A stretch of DNA of 64,000 nt, taken from contig NC_063263.1 in assembly GCF_019578655.1 (NCBI RefSeq), positions 19,591,001-19,655,000 on the forward strand, read 5' to 3'. A program made the translations under genes and the position numbers. How positions within the stretch are numbered: the first letter of the stretch is position 1; every line of letters begins with the position of its first letter. The DNA is from Ricinus communis. Taxonomy: Eukaryota > Streptophyta > Magnoliopsida > Malpighiales > Euphorbiaceae. Shown piece after piece: positions 16,551 to 28,237 of this stretch. Below the pieces are notes generated by a model that had not been told where the DNA came from, did not search any database, and was given only the letters and a program-made list of their open reading frames with translations.

Positions 16551-17955
16551 GGTCTCTCAAGTTTGAGTCTAATATCATAAAATCCTTAAATTTTGATTTG
16601 TATTAAAAAAACTCATTAAATTTTAATTGGATTATCATTATATCATATTTTCTGCCAGTATTTATTTTTTTTTAATTTTTAATTTGATTATCATTATATC
16701 ATTTTTCACCGGTATTTATTTAGGTAATAGATAGAAAACTGACGTGGTATTCAATCTAGATAAATTTTTTTTTTAGAAATTACATGTCATCCGTATATTG
16801 CCATATCAGCATTACACAAGACTAATAAGATTAAAATATTTGGCATTCATTTGAAAAAAATAATAACATTAAACTAGATTTAAAAAAAAAAAAAACAAAA
16901 TCAAATGAAAAAATACATCAGATTTGAGGAACCCTAATAAACACGCTAAACAAATAAATACATTAGATTCGAGGAACTCTAATTGAGAATGAACAATGAA
17001 TCAAACCAAGTGCAAAGGCGATGACATCCTACTGAGGAGTGAGTCTGGGTCGAGTCGATACAGCGGTGGAAATCGCAGCAGCGTTCAAACGTGCATCACC
17101 GCCGCCAGCGTTTGAACGTGTGTGTCATATCGTTGTCGTTCTTCGTTTGCCGTTTGCCATCTCTGCTTAAGTACCGGGTCTTGCTATCTCAACCATTCCT
17201 CTGTTTAGTTTAAATTTGTGGCTGTCCTTTTTTTTCCTCTTTGATTTTTACAACAATGATGGAGGAAACACCGATGTTGATGTAATTCCAATGTGGGAAA
17301 TATGAGTTAGGTGTGGCTTTTTGGTCTGACCAAAGGGTTCAAGCTGTTTGGATTCTGCTTGTCTTGGCTAAGAAAAAGGATACTGGTGGTTTAGTTCAAG
17401 AGACGTCTCTCTCCCTCTGTCATTACATTTTGAGATTATTGTATTGGTTTGGTGCCATTGCAAATGAGAGGAGTGGACCTCTCTAAGCCCTCGCTTCATT
17501 CCTCGCCTCCTCCTCCTCCTCCCCTTATATTTCAAGTCTCTTCTCTCGCATTACTCCTGAACTTCATCGTCGCTGCCCCTTTCTTTGAACAAATATGTTG
17601 TCGGTACTTCGAACCTTGGTGATTCTCATGTCCCGTCGATAGTGGAGGAGACGTTTGGGGAATGTTCTCATCTCATTTTTATTTTTTGATTTTTTTTCTA
17701 TGATTTCCTTTTCCATTTTAATTATTGATTTTAACTTTAGTATTTTTAATTTTAATTAATTGTAGTGTATCTAATAAAGATATGTAAATCTTTTTTTTAA
17801 ATAATAAGCTGAATTGCCACATCATTTTTCAATTAAATTTTTAATTAGAGATTAATGGATAGGGGTTTTAATGATACTCTAATTAAAATTTAAAAGAATT
17901 TATAATATAAACTAAAATTTAAAAGCTTTAGTGATATTAGATCAAATTCGAGTAA
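16551..17955. mobile_element. Non-autonomous long-TIR (Mutator-like) element with GC-rich core
   Basis: The left arm from about 16551 (tttgagtctaatatcata) is the imperfect reverse complement of the right arm ending near 17955 (gtgatattagatcaaattcg). The match can be followed inward for roughly 200 bp, through a gacgtgg / ccacatca pair and an acatgtcat / agatatgtaa pair. These phrases are common in plant Mutator-like element ends (family knowledge). Between the arms, 17000-17660 is much richer in G and C and contains a perfect 10-bp inverted pair, cgttcaaacg at 17082-17091 and cgtttgaacg at 17109-17118. No transposase is present. The core could be captured host sequence (Pack-MULE type), but I could not identify its source. 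No target duplication could be fixed. Confidence 0.55.
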
Positions 17956-20904
17956 TTTATTTTTAAAAGAGAAAAAAAGAAGCACATTTCCCTGTGGCTT
18001 ACCATGAAGAAGATGGTTACAAATAAACATTTATAAATTGATAAATATATTGTTTACTGCTTTGTGTAAGTAATACTACTTGACATGATAACAAATTATT
18101 TTTGTCGTAAACTATATAAGAACAAGAGTCTATGACTCAATGTAATTGATGGGATAAGTATTTGCATTGATACTGAATAGGACAAAGCTATAAATTTATA
18201 ACCATCAATTATCAACCCATTAAAAAAAGAACAAAAGAAACACAGGATGCCACCATATATAAGGAACTCTGCCACAGGACAAAACCCAAAAAAGAAAGAA
18301 AAAAAGAATGAAATTCTTCATCCATGGCTTCAGGATCAAAGGTGAATTGATTGGTGGCTGTGAATTGTATGTATGGTTTCTTGCAAGATTTTGTGGCAAG
18401 TGAGGGGAAGGAATTAAAAAATAAGAAATAAAAGATATGATAAATTATAATAATTGATTTGTTGAAAAAAACAAATACCCAATAATTTGCAAGACTGAAA
18501 TAATATTTTATTAATTAACAAGAAACCTTGGATTTAGACAAGCTGTTGATTGAGTGGAACATGGTGTGCCTCCAGGCATTATTCTGCCAAAGATACCGGA
18601 TCAAACCAGTTTCTTTACTTGCAAGCCTACAAAAATACCATCATTTTGGGATTTCTGCAATATCTCTCTTATTATTATTATTATTATTATTACACATCAA
18701 TTCTCCTTATTATTATTTTGGCAGTTATATATATGCACCTGTCACATGATTCACATCAAATTCAGGGGTTCAAGGAACTTGGTATAAAAGTTTTTATCAG
18801 GAGAAAAAAATGAAAAGAATAATTATGATATCATTGATTTTGTTTTAGGCAAAATTATTGTTGTGTTTGCCATTTAGAATTATTTTATTTTAATCTTTTA
18901 TCACTTTAATATATGTTTTAATCCAATGTGTTTAAGTATATTGTTGGAGTTGTTTAAATATTATACAAAATAAAATATTAATATATCTCTATGTATTGTT
19001 TAAGGTGTTTTAAATATTATAAAAGAATAAGATTCAAATATATATTAAATTAAGTTAAAAATAAAAATATATTTAAATATTAAAAATTAAAATTTATACA
19101 TTCAGTCTCAAATTATTTTTTAGAATTATTATTATATTTAAATATAAATTAGCTATCAACTGTTGTTTCTAAAATTTTTATAAAATATTTTAATATAATT
19201 ATTCAATAAAAAATAGTTATCAGCTATATCAAACCTTTGGAGATGCAACTGATTCGATTACACTATTCTATTCACAATTTTTGAAATAAAAGTAATAACC
19301 ATTTTTTTTTTCTTTTGGCATCTAAAAGGGCTAATTTATTACTAAAATTAAAGGGTTTCCTGCAAAGAAAATAAATAAAAAAGAAAATGTTTTGGATAAA
19401 ATAAGATGTGATGTCCAAGATGGATATATGCAACAATGGCATGGTTGACATGGTGCTACTCTGCTATTGGGTGGAGGCATGTGGGATTATTCAAAATTAT
19501 TAGCTTATTGCTACATAAAATATTAAATATTAATTCAACTGATCCACCAATAAGTGAGTCCAGAAATTAGCAGTGTCTAAGCCACTAGAACAGTTTTTAT
19601 TTTTATTTTTCTGCTAATTTATTAACTGGACCAACTAATTCTATTAAATATCCGAACACAATTGATTATCTTTTTATGTGTGTTATTGACGTCAAAACTT
19701 ATGTATCCTATTTATGATTACAAATTAGGGAATTCTAGTTGATTTTATCAATTAAAGTTTAGAAATATTAAAATAAAAAGTAATTGGGTTGAAATTATTT
19801 GTATAAATTGAGATCCAATGTTCTTTAAATAAATTATTTTATGCAAGATAAAAGATGATTAATATGTTAGAGAATTTTATATATATATATTTTATCATTT
19901 GGTATTAGTTTGATATAATACAATTTCATATTATTACACTTTTAGTTTATCTAAAATCTAGTTTAGATGATAAAATTTGTTACTTTTTCAATTATAAAAA
20001 TTTTGAATTTAAATTTGAGTATAAAAGAATAATTATTTTTTTATATAACTAAGATCTATTAGATTTTTTGTAAATATAGAAATAGTATATAATATTTTTA
20101 ATTTGGTACGACTGAATTTTAATTTTTTAATTTGATTTTAATAATTTTAAAAACATTTTTCTTATTGGAATCCGATGAACCGAAATCTATAGACCAAGGC
20201 TGTCAAATTGAATAGTTTTAGTGGGTCCCGGTCGCGCGTTCTCCTTTGTTGATTTCATTCAAAGGAATAAGATGGTTAATCCAACGGTTCATGACTCTTG
20301 TCTGCAATGCGAATGGTCTTATTGAATCATTGTTCAGAGTTTTATACGTCACCTGTCTTATCAACCATGTTGCGAGCTGCGCGTATATATAATTCTTCAT
20401 ACTTTTCATGATTTCTTTCTTATGATTTATGTAAAATTTATATTTTTATTGGATGATAATATTTTGGAAGCACATTCTTATCCTTTTACAGTCCACATTA
20501 TGGGGCCCTCCAATAATTATTTTATTTTCCACATCAGAATTGAAAAGATTTAGATTCTAAATTTTTAATTATTATAAATAATTAACTAAAATCATTTTGT
20601 AAATTGATATGTATATTTTACTTATTATAATAAATTACGAATTAATTACAATAATAAAAGATAATTACAAATTTTATATTCGTCCTGAAAAATAGACGTT
20701 TATAATCATTCTTACATTGACAAATTGTTTTTGTGGTGCTTTTTGTTTGTCTCATTGGTGTTTTTCTTATTTCAATGTATTTTGGGTCTTGAGGATTTTT
20801 GGATGGACCACCTATTACTAGTGGATTGCTCTTTTCCTTTGTTTTAGGTTTATTTCTTTCCTTTTTCTCTCTCTTTTTTTATTTTCCAAAATTGGCACAT
20901 GAAA
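17956..20904. other. AT-rich intergenic region with (TTA)n microsatellite
   Basis: No gene is seen. A TTA trinucleotide repeat lies at about 18669-18695, and the overlapping small ORFs there are by-products of it. A segment around 18955-19110 shares wording with the MITE at 20905-21205 and may be a decayed relative. A GC-richer patch at 20218-20400 ends in a TATA-like cgtatatataattc but precedes no coding sequence. Confidence 0.4.
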
Positions 20905-21205
20905 TATTGAGAGTTTTGAATTTTAATTATTTTAATATTTTAATTTTTAATTTAATTTAATAAATATTTAATTTTATTTTTATAATTTTTTAAACACTTT
21001 AAATTTTTATTTCGACTAGACAGATGTCTAAATTTTATTAAATGATAATATTAAAATAACTATGTATATTATAGATCAACTCATTCAATAAAGTCATGTG
21101 TTAAAGGGTATTTAAATATTATAAAAAATAAATTAAAATGTCTACTAAATTAAATCGAAAATTACAGTATTAAAGTGATTAAATAATTAAGATTTAAATA
21201 TGGTG
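20905..21205. mobile_element. MITE-like foldback element, about 0.3 kb
   Basis: The left part (ttgaattttaattatttt onward from about 20913) pairs imperfectly with the reverse complement of the right part ending at about 21203 (taattaagatttaaatat). The arms are each close to 100 bp, with a spacer containing gactagacagatgtc. There is no coding capacity. The high AT content makes some similarity expected by chance, but the arms keep register over their full length, including non-AT landmarks such as the ccctttaac / aaacacttt positions. Superfamily and target duplication are not determined. Confidence 0.4.
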
Positions 21206-21803
21206 ACTAAAATGGAAATGTGATTGTAGATGTGCATTAGATGAGATTAGATTTGTGATGTGTTTGTTAGATTCACTTTATCATTTGAGTAAAGAGCCAA
21301 AACTCTCTTTTTATTTCCCATCTTCTCAGGACAGACATTTCTCATCCTTCTGCAAAATATAAAAGAATAAGAGACGCATGGGAAACTCAATGAAAGACGT
21401 TTTCACATTGCCTCCAAATCCTTCCCAAATTCTCCATTTTTTATGCTCTTTTATTTTTTCCTATGTGTATTACTCTTTTGAACATTAATAAAAGTGAATG
21501 AAAGTTAATGAATTTATTCGGAATCGACTGTTATTTTTATTTAAATTGATTTTTTTTTTAGAATTTTATTTGGATAAATGATTATATTATAACAATAATA
21601 TTTTAAATATGAATTTCTTTTTGTTATTTCAATTCTGAAATTGAAAATTTTGAAAGAGAGCTGATGAATTTTAATTTTTATAAAATTAGTTTGAGAATAT
21701 AGATTTTAAAAATTGCTAATTTAATAAAATATTAAATTCATAAAATATCAAAAATATAGTTGGTGTCACTTAGCTAAAAGTAAAAAATGAATACTCATTT
21801 TCA

Positions 21804-21947
21804 TTTTCTAATGTTAATTATATAGAAAAATAAAAATGACAAGTGAAAAAATAAATTTAACTAGTCGCAATAAGTTTTTCTAATGTTAATTATATAGAAA
21901 AATAAAAATGACAAGTGAAAAAATAAATTTAACTAGTCGCAATAAGT
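21804..21947. repeat. Perfect 72-bp tandem duplication
   Basis: Two adjacent copies, 21804-21875 and 21876-21947, are identical by eye, and the first bases of a third unit follow. Each unit includes the GC-containing landmark aactagtcgcaataagt, so this is not simple-sequence coincidence. Identity implies a recent duplication. It lies about 0.7 kb upstream of the DUF1685 gene. Confidence 0.85.
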
Positions 21948-22285
21948 TTTTAATAGAAAGTATACTGTAGAGTGTATGTAAAGAATATAAAAATGAACAA
22001 TGTCTTTTTATAATTATTATAATTTTAAATATATATATATTATATTTTATATACATATATATTTTAAAAAAATCTCTAATTCGATTCTTATTATTATTTT
22101 ATTTAATTCTTTTACTTTTACGCACTAATAATTTTGAAAATTCCAAGTTGATGTTCACATTTTTTTTACTTGCAACACATATAAAAACAAAACCCAACAA
22201 CACAATCATCTACACTATGCACATGGTAGTCCCCACCCATTACCCATTCTTTGTCTTGTCCTTAATACTTTCCCATAACCCCCAC

Positions 22286-22558
22286 CACGTGTCCTCTTCC
22301 TGCACCAGTCATCATCACCCACCACCACCCTCTTCCTCCTTGACAGCTGTCTTCTGCCACCTCATCCCGCCACCACCACCACATACATATATCATGCATG
22401 CATGCATGTATATTCATTTATATATGTCCTTATCTTTGTATAATATAATAATAACAATAGCATCCATATTTTATAATTAGTTTCTTTTTCTCAAGAAATT
22501 AGAAAAAAAGAAAAAAGGAAAAAGAATTGTTACTTTAAGTTGAATGCTGCTTTATAAA
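22286..22558 (+). promoter_or_regulatory. Promoter region of the DUF1685 gene: G-box, RY repeat, TATA
   Basis: A CACGTG G-box lies at 22286-22291 and four abutting CATG units form an RY-type CATGCATGCATGCATG at 22393-22408. A TATAAA lies at 22553-22558, about 75 bp before the ATG, with a purine-rich GA leader in between. The spacing of the TATA box to the leader is typical of plant promoters. Elements are assigned by consensus only. Confidence 0.5.
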
Positions 22559-22631
22559 GCACCGTCTCTCCATGTCTCACAAGCACATTTGAGAGAGAGA
22601 AAAGAAAAGAAAGAGAGAAAAAAGATCAATC

Positions 22632-23868
22632 ATGGCAGGCATTTCTTGTGAACAAGAATCTTGGGTTTCTTCAAGAAACCTAAATCTTGATCCAAAAACA
22701 CAAACCCATGCTCAAGCAACAAGCCTAGATCAAGAACATGTTTCTTTTGATCAAGAAACTGAAGAAATATGGCAGAAGGTGAATCAAAGCATCACCACCG
22801 CCACCACCAACACTCTCAACAATACTTTCAACTCCAACAGCAGGAGCAACAGCAAGAAGAAAAAGAACCAAGTTTTACTAGAAGGGTATGTGGAGGTAGC
22901 TAGCAATAATGAGGAGGATGATTTGAAGAGAACAAAGAGTCTCACGGATGATGATCTTGATGAACTAAAAGGGTGCTTGGATCTTGGATTCGGTTTCAGT
23001 TATGATGAGATCCCTGAGCTTTGCAATACTTTGCCTGCTCTTGAGCTTTGTTATTCAATGAGTCAGAAGTTTCTCGATGAGCAACATAAGTCTCCTGAGA
23101 GAAGTACTTCTCCGGAACCTGCTTCTAGTCCTATTGCTAATTGGAAGATCTCTAGTCCTGGTAAAGTTCAATTCTTTTTAATTTTTTTATATATACTGGT
23201 TGTTTCTTGTTGATTGATGTTTGAAGTTGGTTATGGTTTTGATCTGGTGTTTTGTGTTCTTAACTTGGCATTATGAGATTGCTTTTGGATTCTTGAACTG
23301 AAATAGAAAACAAGATAAATAGGTCGGTACTTCTAATTTAAAATTTAGTTTGAACTGAGATCATATGTTTGATAAATGTAACTATTGATTGTGTGTTGTG
23401 TGATATCTTGTGTTGCTTCTCGTTCAAATTGAAATGGCTTTTGGGATTTTGATGGTTATTAAAAAAAAAAAATTATTTGGTGGGATCTTTTGTTTAGAAG
23501 AAATGTTCTATATTTGAATTTTGCTCTGTAATGCTTGGGGTGATCTTTGTAGATGTGAATGGTGGCCTGACATTTCCTTGTCCTTTTCTTTTAATTCTTC
23601 CAAAGTTTTGGCTTATATTTCTATATTCTTTATGCTGCATCTTGCAAATGATTTAAGTAATAGGATTCAGTGAGCTTTATGAAATTCATGAAGCAGTACT
23701 GCAGATTTCTTACTTTGATCCTAATCTGAGTGTTTGCTTGATCATTTTGTTAACTTTGATATTAACTTCATATTTTTCATCTATCCAGGTGACCATCCGG
23801 AAGATGTTAAGGCAAGGCTCAAATTTTGGGCACAGGCTGTGGCATGTACTGTTAGATTGTGCAGTTAA
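22632..23868 (+). CDS. DUF1685 family protein (two exons)
   Basis: Exons 22632-23160 and 23789-23868 join at a glycine codon split after its first base (G in exon 1, GT in exon 2) to give 202 residues. After a Gln/Thr/Asn/Ser-rich N-terminal half comes the family core: KRTKSLTDDDLDELKGCLDL, an FGFSYDEIPELCNTLPALEL-like segment, and the hallmark C terminus, in which RLKFWAQAVACTVRLCS is encoded by exon 2. These match the plant-specific DUF1685 family (PF07939), whose biochemical role is unknown. An acidic SPERSTSPEP stretch precedes the splice site. There is no signal peptide or membrane segment. The only in-frame Met near the TATA box is used as start. The exon 1 frame runs about 50 bases into the intron before stopping, which explains the longer uninterrupted ORF. 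Confidence 0.88.
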
Positions 23869-26800
23869 AAACATCTTAAGAATTGAATGATGCATTGAAA
23901 TGAGAAAATGTTTGTGCATTTTCATGAAGAGCTTGTGCTCCACTATCCTTTTCCCAGGTGCAATTATTTGCAGGAATCAGAGTTCCTGTACCTTCTTTAG
24001 CTGGGAACGGATCAGCATGGATCGGCGTTAAACTAGAAGAAGAATAAGAGAAATGCTTCAGGTTTGATATTAACCGAATACTCGTATGAGATTTACTTAT
24101 ATATATCAGGGGCAAAGACTATCATTGTTGTATTCGGTGCATTAAAATAAGCTTCAATAAGAATAATGCTATATCTTCTTCGTATCATTGGCATTGTTGC
24201 TAGTGTGTGCTTGATATGGCTATGAACGTCTTCCAATCTGAGCTGTCGGTTTTATGCAGTGTTGATAGCCTTCAATTGAGCCTTCACTAACTACCTGCAG
24301 ACCTCTGCATTTGCTGAGGTAACTAATCTAACTGGGTTAACTGTGTTGTTTTGTTTTCACCATTGTCAATGCATAGATAGGATGGTATCCTAATATTAAC
24401 AATGATACGCGTGCTAACTACTGACTCGTTATAATCGATCGGATTGATAGATGATCAACTACCTCGTTTGGCTCGTAGAATAAAGGAAGCTGGAGAGAAG
24501 GTGGAAAGAAGTGGAGAAGATTTGCAAATTTGGACCTCTCTACAAGCTCTACCTATCATTAACTCAGTTTTCTTTATATTTCTCATATCTTGTCCATGTA
24601 TATGGATGAAAGTATTGTCTTACGAGACTTGATGTTGCATCATGGTAACAAGTTGTGATACACGAACTTTAATTAATTTATCATTGTTTTCAGTTCTGGC
24701 AAATTCTTTGGTTCATTTTCGTTTGTGTCTAACTGTAAACTCTGGAAGTGGACAATAATATATCGACTAGAAGGTAAACCAGCCTAAACAGGCTAGGCAT
24801 TAGCTCATAAAACACTCGATTCTTTAAGGTCTGTTACAGAGCTATCAATCTTCAAGTAATTAAATGTTAAATGTGTTTGATGGGTCATATAGCCGCAGCA
24901 TTCCTGTTGTTGATGCTGCAATAACAATAGTGACCAGTGAGAAATGTGGGTATAAAATTAAATAAAGTGGAGACAAAGATGTCTAAGAGAGAACAGGTTT
25001 TGAATAGTTAGATATGAATCTGAGTTGCAGACAATAGAGCAGCAGAATATTACTGGAAAGTCTGTCAGAAAATTACTTGAAAATTTTCAGTCAGGGAGCA
25101 GAGAAAATTTGGTGCATTAGTTTGTCCTTGATAATGTTTGAGAAAAATATCTGCCTCAAACCTGGACAATTCTCCTATTGAAGAGCCTACTACTTGAAAA
25201 TAGAAAAAGGAGTTACTTGGGAAAATATGTATTGGACTATCATTCCAGGTTATAGAGAAGAGCAATTGCTTATTGGTCTCGAGTCCCATAAGCATTGGAA
25301 AGCTGAATAGACATCTGGACCAATAGAATATAATGAAGCCAATTCTGGAATTCAATCCTGATGCATGCTTGTTAGACATTTCTTTCATTTTGGATGTCAG
25401 CAGCCCAATTTGAACTTCATTTTCAAGGATTCCATGAGAAGTGTCTTTGAAAATCAACATTTCTCCAATTGTGGAAGGTTGATTACAGATGACATGGACT
25501 TTTCAAATGCAAACAAGCAATTGCTTTTTATTTGCAGATTGCATTTCCATTTCATTTGTCCAAAATGGAAGTCAATTTTAGTACACATCAGCTTAATCAG
25601 TATTGATAATTACTTTGATAGTTATCTGGAACAGTGAGAACAAGTTGGCAAACCTGAAAATGACTTGATGAGAAAAGAAAAAGGTATTCTCATTTCCTCC
25701 CAAATTCCCAATCACCTCAACCTGTATTGATTACAACTATACTTGACTGGAAGGATACTTTTGCTTTTTATTGAAGAACAATCATAATTGTTAAAAATGC
25801 TCTGGTTTAGTTTAGAGTTTATCATGATCCGGAAATAGAAATATAATTTATTAGAGAATTTTGAAACTGCAGGTTAATCCAAGTACATAAACATGATAAT
25901 TATGACCACTTAATGTATTTTTAAGAACAAATCCTAGAAAACAATAAAATCTATAGATCCATAAATAACAGCAATGCCAATATGAATAATTACTAAAGGG
26001 GTGGAAAGTTGGTTCTATATCTCAAAATGAGTCTCACAATGCTTTGGTGAAAATGATATGACTTACAAAATTTGCTGAGGGTCTAATAAAATCAGAGATT
26101 ATGAAGAAGAAAACCCTGAAATATCAAATAATAAAGGATCAACTGCTTAGAGCAAGAAACACTCTGATAAATATTATATAAACAGTTGCAGAAGGAAAGG
26201 AAGAGAAAATCAATGTAAAGATTCTGTTCCCTACACTTTCTCAGCACCCAACCAATTATGATCCTCTTGAGCTATGAACCATAATAAGCAATTGATAGAT
26301 ATTCTTCAGGGTGTTTTATGAACCATAATAAGCAATTATGATCCTCCTGAGCAGCTGTGATTGGTATAGCATCAGGATGCTCAGACTATTGGTTTTATTG
26401 CATTTCATTTCATTACTCCAATATCAATTACAATGAGTTATGTTAGAATGGCAAAACATATAGAAGCAACATATACAAGGAACAGGACTAGCTGGGAGTA
26501 ATCCATTACCGCCCCAAAAACAAACCAATAAAAAAATGGCATAAGTAAATCAAACCTACGTTTATGATGTGAGAGAAGGACATCTATATCTGCACCTCTG
26601 TAACTCAGGGGATTTAATCTGTTGTAATTCTTCTGTTTTGAAGACTGATATACTATATTCAGAAAATTAGGCTTATTCTGTGCTTTCACCTGGTTTGGAT
26701 GGGGTTTTCCAAGTTTTTTCTTTTTAAGGGTTTTATAAGGCTTGGTACCTCTAACCCTTTGTATGGAAAGCCTCCAAAAACCTTGGAATCTATTTTTTTT

Positions 26801-27625
26801 TATTTGCATGGAAAGACATATATCAGAAACCATACACGTTCATTTAATTACTTGCGTACAATTCCTTTGCATGTAATATTTTCCATGCTTCAATTTAAAA
26901 GTGACAGCTAATGATTTCCACAATCAGCCGTTGTAAATGAATAAATATCAGAGTATTGGTGCAATAAATGGAGGTAAAACTAATGTATGGACATCAATCA
27001 CAATGAGATGGATGTCTTTCGGGAATACTGACCTGAGTCGACAGAGTAGCCATGTCCATACTATTTTAGATAATTCAAGCCTCATCAGGGACAGGATAAT
27101 GGAAGACACTAAATCGTTTATCATACAAATACAATAGTTGCAATGAAAGAAGGGGGTGGGTGGGGAGGGAATAATTCAACAGTTATTCCCTATTTGCCAT
27201 CATTTCCAAATAACTTCAATCAGCAGAATCAATAGCTCAATCTCATTTTTATTATATGGAATTCCTCCCACAATACTGATAAAATCAGATTTAATTAAAC
27301 ATTCCATTCGATGTTCATAAATGCCTTATATAAATAAGATTGCAGATAATGACAATTGGTGCGGGAGTGAAGATATCAGAAGAACTTAAATAGGAAGAGT
27401 TATTTTATATGGCTGAAACTCTAGTATAGTATCTCACTACAAACGCTCACTTTTTGGCAATTCAGAAGACAGCTATTTGCCAACGACTTTAACTATCACA
27501 TAACGACTTTACTTTGAGATAAATAAACAAATCCAATACAATTTTACTTAAGATTAAGGCAATCGAAGGACGGCCTGTTTAGAGTTTTACCCTAAAAATC
27601 ACTTTAGACTACTGACAGAAGAACA
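23869..27625. other. Intergenic region between the DUF1685 and NAC genes
   Basis: The first part is probably 3' UTR of the DUF1685 gene. ORFs at 24444-24632 (plus), 25460-25065 (minus) and 26833-26438 (minus) have no recognised domain, homopolymer-rich codons and no conserved start context, so I do not annotate them. A short imperfect direct repeat (atgaaccataataagcaat) occurs near 26274 and 26321. A G-run motif at 27152-27169 is listed separately. Confidence 0.4.
27152..27169 (+). other. G-quadruplex-forming motif
   Basis: Four runs of at least three G separated by single bases (G5-T-G3-T-G4-A-G3) fit the classical G4 pattern with minimal loops. It lies about 460 bp upstream of the NAC start codon in otherwise AT-rich DNA. 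Folding and function are inferred. Confidence 0.5.
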
Positions 27626-28028
27626 ATGGCTCTTCCTCCTGGTTTCAGGTTTGATCCTACAGACACTGAATTATTTTCCCATTATCTTTACAAGAAGATC
27701 AACGGTACTCTTTTGCCAATGCAGAAATTGTACGTTACAGTTTGTGATTTGTATGGCCAGAACGACCCTTGGATTATTTGGGATAAATTTGGCGGCAATT
27801 CCTTGACTGAGAAAGACGATCTTTATTTCTTCAGTAAGCTCAAGAAGAAAACTGATAAAAGTTGTAAGAGATTTGATCGAACTGTTGGTGTCGATCGTAA
27901 GGGAACATGGAGTGGAGAAAAGTTGGACAAAACGATTCAATTCAAACTCAGTAGCAGCCATAATCGCACCATTCAAGGATTGAAGAAACGCTTTAGCTAT
28001 GAAAATCCAACAGTACCATAACAGAACA

Positions 28029-28237
28029 TGTTAAGAATACTATGAGTAAAGAGATAAAGATGATAATGATTTTGGATGATTTATTATGGGGCAACAGTCC
28101 TGTATTTATACTGTACAAGGTGAATAATAGCTAATATATATTGCACAATTACAGCATGTAATATATACATAAATGTAGCAGTTAATTTACAATGGCAAAT
28201 ATGGTAATTACTTTAATTTCTGTTCTTTCCTTTCATA
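28029..28237 (-). repeat. 3' LTR of the copia element
   Basis: This 209-bp copy is paired with 32479-32683. It lies directly against the 5' copy of the target duplication (28024-28028) and the polypurine tract (28238-28246). It shares the gaatactatgagtaaagaga and agctaatatatattgca blocks with the other LTR. Confidence 0.88.

Noticed and set aside
22148..22480. 110-codon ORF rich in His/Pro/Ser upstream of the DUF1685 gene
   Set aside because: It overlaps the promoter elements, is low complexity, and ends before the TATA box. It looks like a chance frame through CCA/CAC-rich promoter DNA.
24444..24632. Plus-strand ORF beginning MIDDQLPRLARRIKEAGEKV
   Set aside because: It has a plausible amphipathic start but no known domain, promoter or splice partner. 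It lies in the presumed downstream region of the DUF1685 gene.
25065..25460. 131-codon minus-strand ORF
   Set aside because: No recognised motif, biased to Phe/Ser/Asn codons as expected from AT-rich DNA, and no upstream promoter signal.
26438..26833. 131-codon minus-strand ORF with a hydrophobic C terminus
   Set aside because: The single membrane-like stretch is typical of T-rich DNA; there is no family resemblance.
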